Shown piece by piece: positions 62,231 to 64,000 of a DNA stretch of 64,000 nucleotides. Location of the stretch: the NCBI GenBank assembly GCA_012839345.1, contig DUNN01000036.1, forward strand, positions 1 through 64,000. Direction: 5' to 3'. The stretch's first letter is position 1. Each line of letters opens with the position of its first letter. This DNA comes from Clostridiales bacterium. Its GTDB lineage: Bacteria > Bacillota > Clostridia > Oscillospirales > Acutalibacteraceae. Position numbers and translations under genes: made by a program. The notes beneath the pieces were generated by a model that had not been told where the DNA came from, made no database searches, and worked only from the letters and a program-made list of their open reading frames with translations.

Positions 62231-63139
62231 ATGTCAACACATGTCAAAACCGTATCGTCGAAAGGCAGAAAACGGCGCAACAACTTAATCGCTTACAGTT
62301 TTATCGCACCGAATTTCATCGGATTCGCCGTATTTACTCTGGTTCCCATCCTGATGGCGGTGGGGCTGAGCTTTATGAAATGGAACGGTTCCGCCGTACA
62401 GGGACCGCAGTTTGTCGGCCTGGCGAATTATGCCAAGCTGTTTACCGACAGCCGCTTTAAGCAGGCTTTCATTAATACGGTCATTTACACCGTAGCCACG
62501 GTTCCGCTGACCATGATTACCTCGCTTTTGTTGGCAGTTATTTTGAACCAGAAAATCTTTGCGCGGAATTTCTTCCGTACCATCAGCTTTTTCCCTTATG
62601 TGGCTTCGCTGGTTGCGGTGGCTGCAGTCTGGAACGCGCTGTTCAGCCCGGAAAAGGGCCCGGTGAACCAGGTTCTGCGTGCCATTGGCATTTCAAACCC
62701 ACCCGGCTGGGCCGTCGACTCGAACTGGGCGATGGCAACCCTGATTTTGTTCAGCGTTTGGAAAAACATGGGCTATTATATGATTATGTATCTTGCGGGT
62801 TTGCAGAGCATCAGCCCCGAACTTTACGAGGCTGCGGGTCTGGACGGTGCGAACACCGTGCAGAAGTTCCGCTATGTAACGCTGCCGCAGCTCGGCAATA
62901 CTTCTTTCCTGGTGCTTATCATGGTAACCATCCAGTGCTTCAAGGTTTACGACGTTGTCCTCATGATTACCAACGCTGGGCCGGGTACCAAAACACTGGT
63001 GCTCGTGTTCCATATTTATAACGTCGCGTTCAAGCAGTGGGATTTGGGTTACGCAAGCGCAATTTCGATGGTGCTGTTCCTGATGGTACTCATTGTTACC
63101 ATTGTACAGTTCCGCGGCGAGAAGAAAATATCGAATTGA
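62231..63139 (+). CDS. Sugar ABC transporter permease, MsmF-like (module C)
   Basis: This 302-residue permease has about six helices and the EAA loop ELYEAAGLDGANTVQKFRYV (about 197-216) of the carbohydrate-importer family. It starts at ATG 62231 after AAGGAGGAC, and the 196 bases before it may include a weak hairpin near 62080. It pairs with the next gene product and is the second gene of the importer operon. No ATPase follows within the window. Confidence 0.93.
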   Translation: MSTHVKTVSSKGRKRRNNLIAYSFIAPNFIGFAVFTLVPILMAVGLSFMKWNGSAVQGPQFVGLANYAKLFTDSRFKQAFINTVIYTVATVPLTMITSLLLAVILNQKIFARNFFRTISFFPYVASLVAVAAVWNALFSPEKGPVNQVLRAIGISNPPGWAVDSNWAMATLILFSVWKNMGYYMIMYLAGLQSISPELYEAAGLDGANTVQKFRYVTLPQLGNTSFLVLIMVTIQCFKVYDVVLMITNAGPGTKTLVLVFHIYNVAFKQWDLGYASAISMVLFLMVLIVTIVQFRGEKKISN

Positions 63140-63159
63140 CGGGAAGGGAGAAGAAATAA

Positions 63160-63984
63160 ATGGGAAAAGCCAGAACCAAAGTAATTTTATATGTGATCCT
63201 GATTTTATTAGCGTTCACGATGCTGCTTCCGTTTGTCTGGATGCTTTCCGCGTCGCTGAAGCTGAATAAGGACGTGTTTACCTTCCCGATCCAGTGGATT
63301 CCGCAGAATCCCCGTTGGGAGAACTACCAAGATATCTGGACCGTTATTCCGCTTGGCCGGTTCGTCGGCAACACGGCGATTCTGACGGTAATTGTAACGC
63401 TTCTGCAGCTTTTGACCTCCAGCTTTGCGGCTTATGCGTTTGCAAAACTGGACTTCAAGGGGAAGAACGCTCTGTTCCTCGGTTACATTTCAACCATTGC
63501 TGTGCCGTGGCAGGCCTACATGGTTCCGCAGTTCATTATGATGCGCAATACATTTCATCTGAACGATAAACTTACCGCCATTGTCTGCCTGCAGGCGTTT
63601 TCCGCCTTTGGCGTGTTCCTAATGCGGCAGTTCTACGCGGATATTCCAAACGAACTGTGCGAGGCGGCCCGCATCGATGGCCTGAACGAATACCAGATCT
63701 GGGGGAAAATCATGCTGCCGCTTTCCAAGCCGGCGCTGTCCACCCTGACGATCTTCACGTTCGTTAATACTTGGAACGACTTTTTGGGGCCATTGATCTA
63801 CCTGACCACGACGGAGAAGAAAACGCTCCAAATCGGTCTGCGTATGTTCATTTCCCAGTATTCCACGGAATACGGACTAATCATGGCGGCCTCGGTGGTT
63901 GCGTTGATTCCGGTCCTGATCGTGTTCCTGAGCCTGCAAAAGTATTTTGTGCAGGGCATTGCGACCAGCGGCTTGAAGGGTTAA
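63160..63984 (+). CDS. Sugar ABC transporter permease, MsmG-like (module C)
   Basis: This 274-residue permease has about six helices, the EAA loop ELCEAARIDGLNEYQIWGKI (about 166-185) and the terminal FVQGIATSGLKG typical of MalG-type permeases. It is the last gene complete in the window. The ribosome site is GGGAGAAG. It begins 20 bases after the MsmF-like gene. Confidence 0.94.
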   Translation: MGKARTKVILYVILILLAFTMLLPFVWMLSASLKLNKDVFTFPIQWIPQNPRWENYQDIWTVIPLGRFVGNTAILTVIVTLLQLLTSSFAAYAFAKLDFKGKNALFLGYISTIAVPWQAYMVPQFIMMRNTFHLNDKLTAIVCLQAFSAFGVFLMRQFYADIPNELCEAARIDGLNEYQIWGKIMLPLSKPALSTLTIFTFVNTWNDFLGPLIYLTTTEKKTLQIGLRMFISQYSTEYGLIMAASVVALIPVLIVFLSLQKYFVQGIATSGLKG

Positions 63985-64000
63985 GAAAAAATAGTACTTT

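Overview
The window looks like chromosome from an anaerobic, low-to-mid GC Firmicute, most likely a clostridium of the Oscillospiraceae/Ruminococcaceae type. The evidence is the hprK, murB, rapZ, whiA, dnaE and pfkA gene set, Gram-positive Shine-Dalgarno sites (AGGAGG/AAAGGAG), frequent TTG starts, a FeoAB iron(II) uptake system, pyruvate formate-lyase under an FNR-type regulator, and repeated YesM/YesN two-component systems. Genus is a guess from gene order, not from a search.

Layout. 1-2.3 kb: the 5S rRNA end of an rRNA operon, an AT-rich decayed ABC exporter gene, a GntR regulator and tRNA-Leu(GAG). 2.5-15.9 kb: a housekeeping block, hprK, PHP phosphatase, murB, rapZ, whiA, a double 4Fe-4S protein, SDR/LysR divergent pair, NUDIX, dnaE, pfkA and a HAD phosphatase. 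16-30 kb: small orphan genes, an MFS exporter, a tandem HD-GYP protein, glycerol-1-phosphate dehydrogenase, the feoA-feoB cluster with a strong leader hairpin, a PAS-GGDEF-GAF protein, then dinB, PPC/DUF296 and Dabb genes on the minus strand, followed by four tandem copies of a roughly 73-bp palindromic repeat.

30.5-64 kb is dominated by three carbohydrate modules, each with its own LytS/YesM-type sensor kinase, YesN/AraC-type response regulator and ABC importer. Module A (30.5-39.7 kb): kinase, regulator, LipO/LplB/YtcP-like importer and an alpha-L-fucosidase (GH29). Module B (41.4-49.6 kb): regulator, kinase and a complete YtfQ-YtfR-YtfT-YjfF-like sugar importer. Module C (54.2-64 kb): F5/8-type C domain protein, heparinase II/III-like enzyme, regulator, kinase and, divergently, a binding protein with two permeases. 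Modules A and C lack an ATPase, so they probably share an MsmX-type ATPase encoded elsewhere. None of the glycan-degrading enzymes has a signal peptide, which fits import of oligosaccharides followed by cytoplasmic cleavage.

Between modules B and C lies the anaerobic pyruvate block: pflA, pflB and an FNR-like regulator with an N-terminal C-x2-C-x5-C cluster motif. Both pflA and pflB carry a perfect TTGAT-N4-ATCAA palindrome placed exactly where a class II FNR site should sit relative to a -10 element. This is the clearest regulatory circuit readable from the sequence. An initiator tRNA-Met lies in an AT-richer stretch between modules A and B. I did not find a clear, wholly new multi-gene system. 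The best leads are the feo leader hairpin, the 73-bp palindromic tandem array, the FNR-pfl circuit and the intracellular glycan-processing module C.
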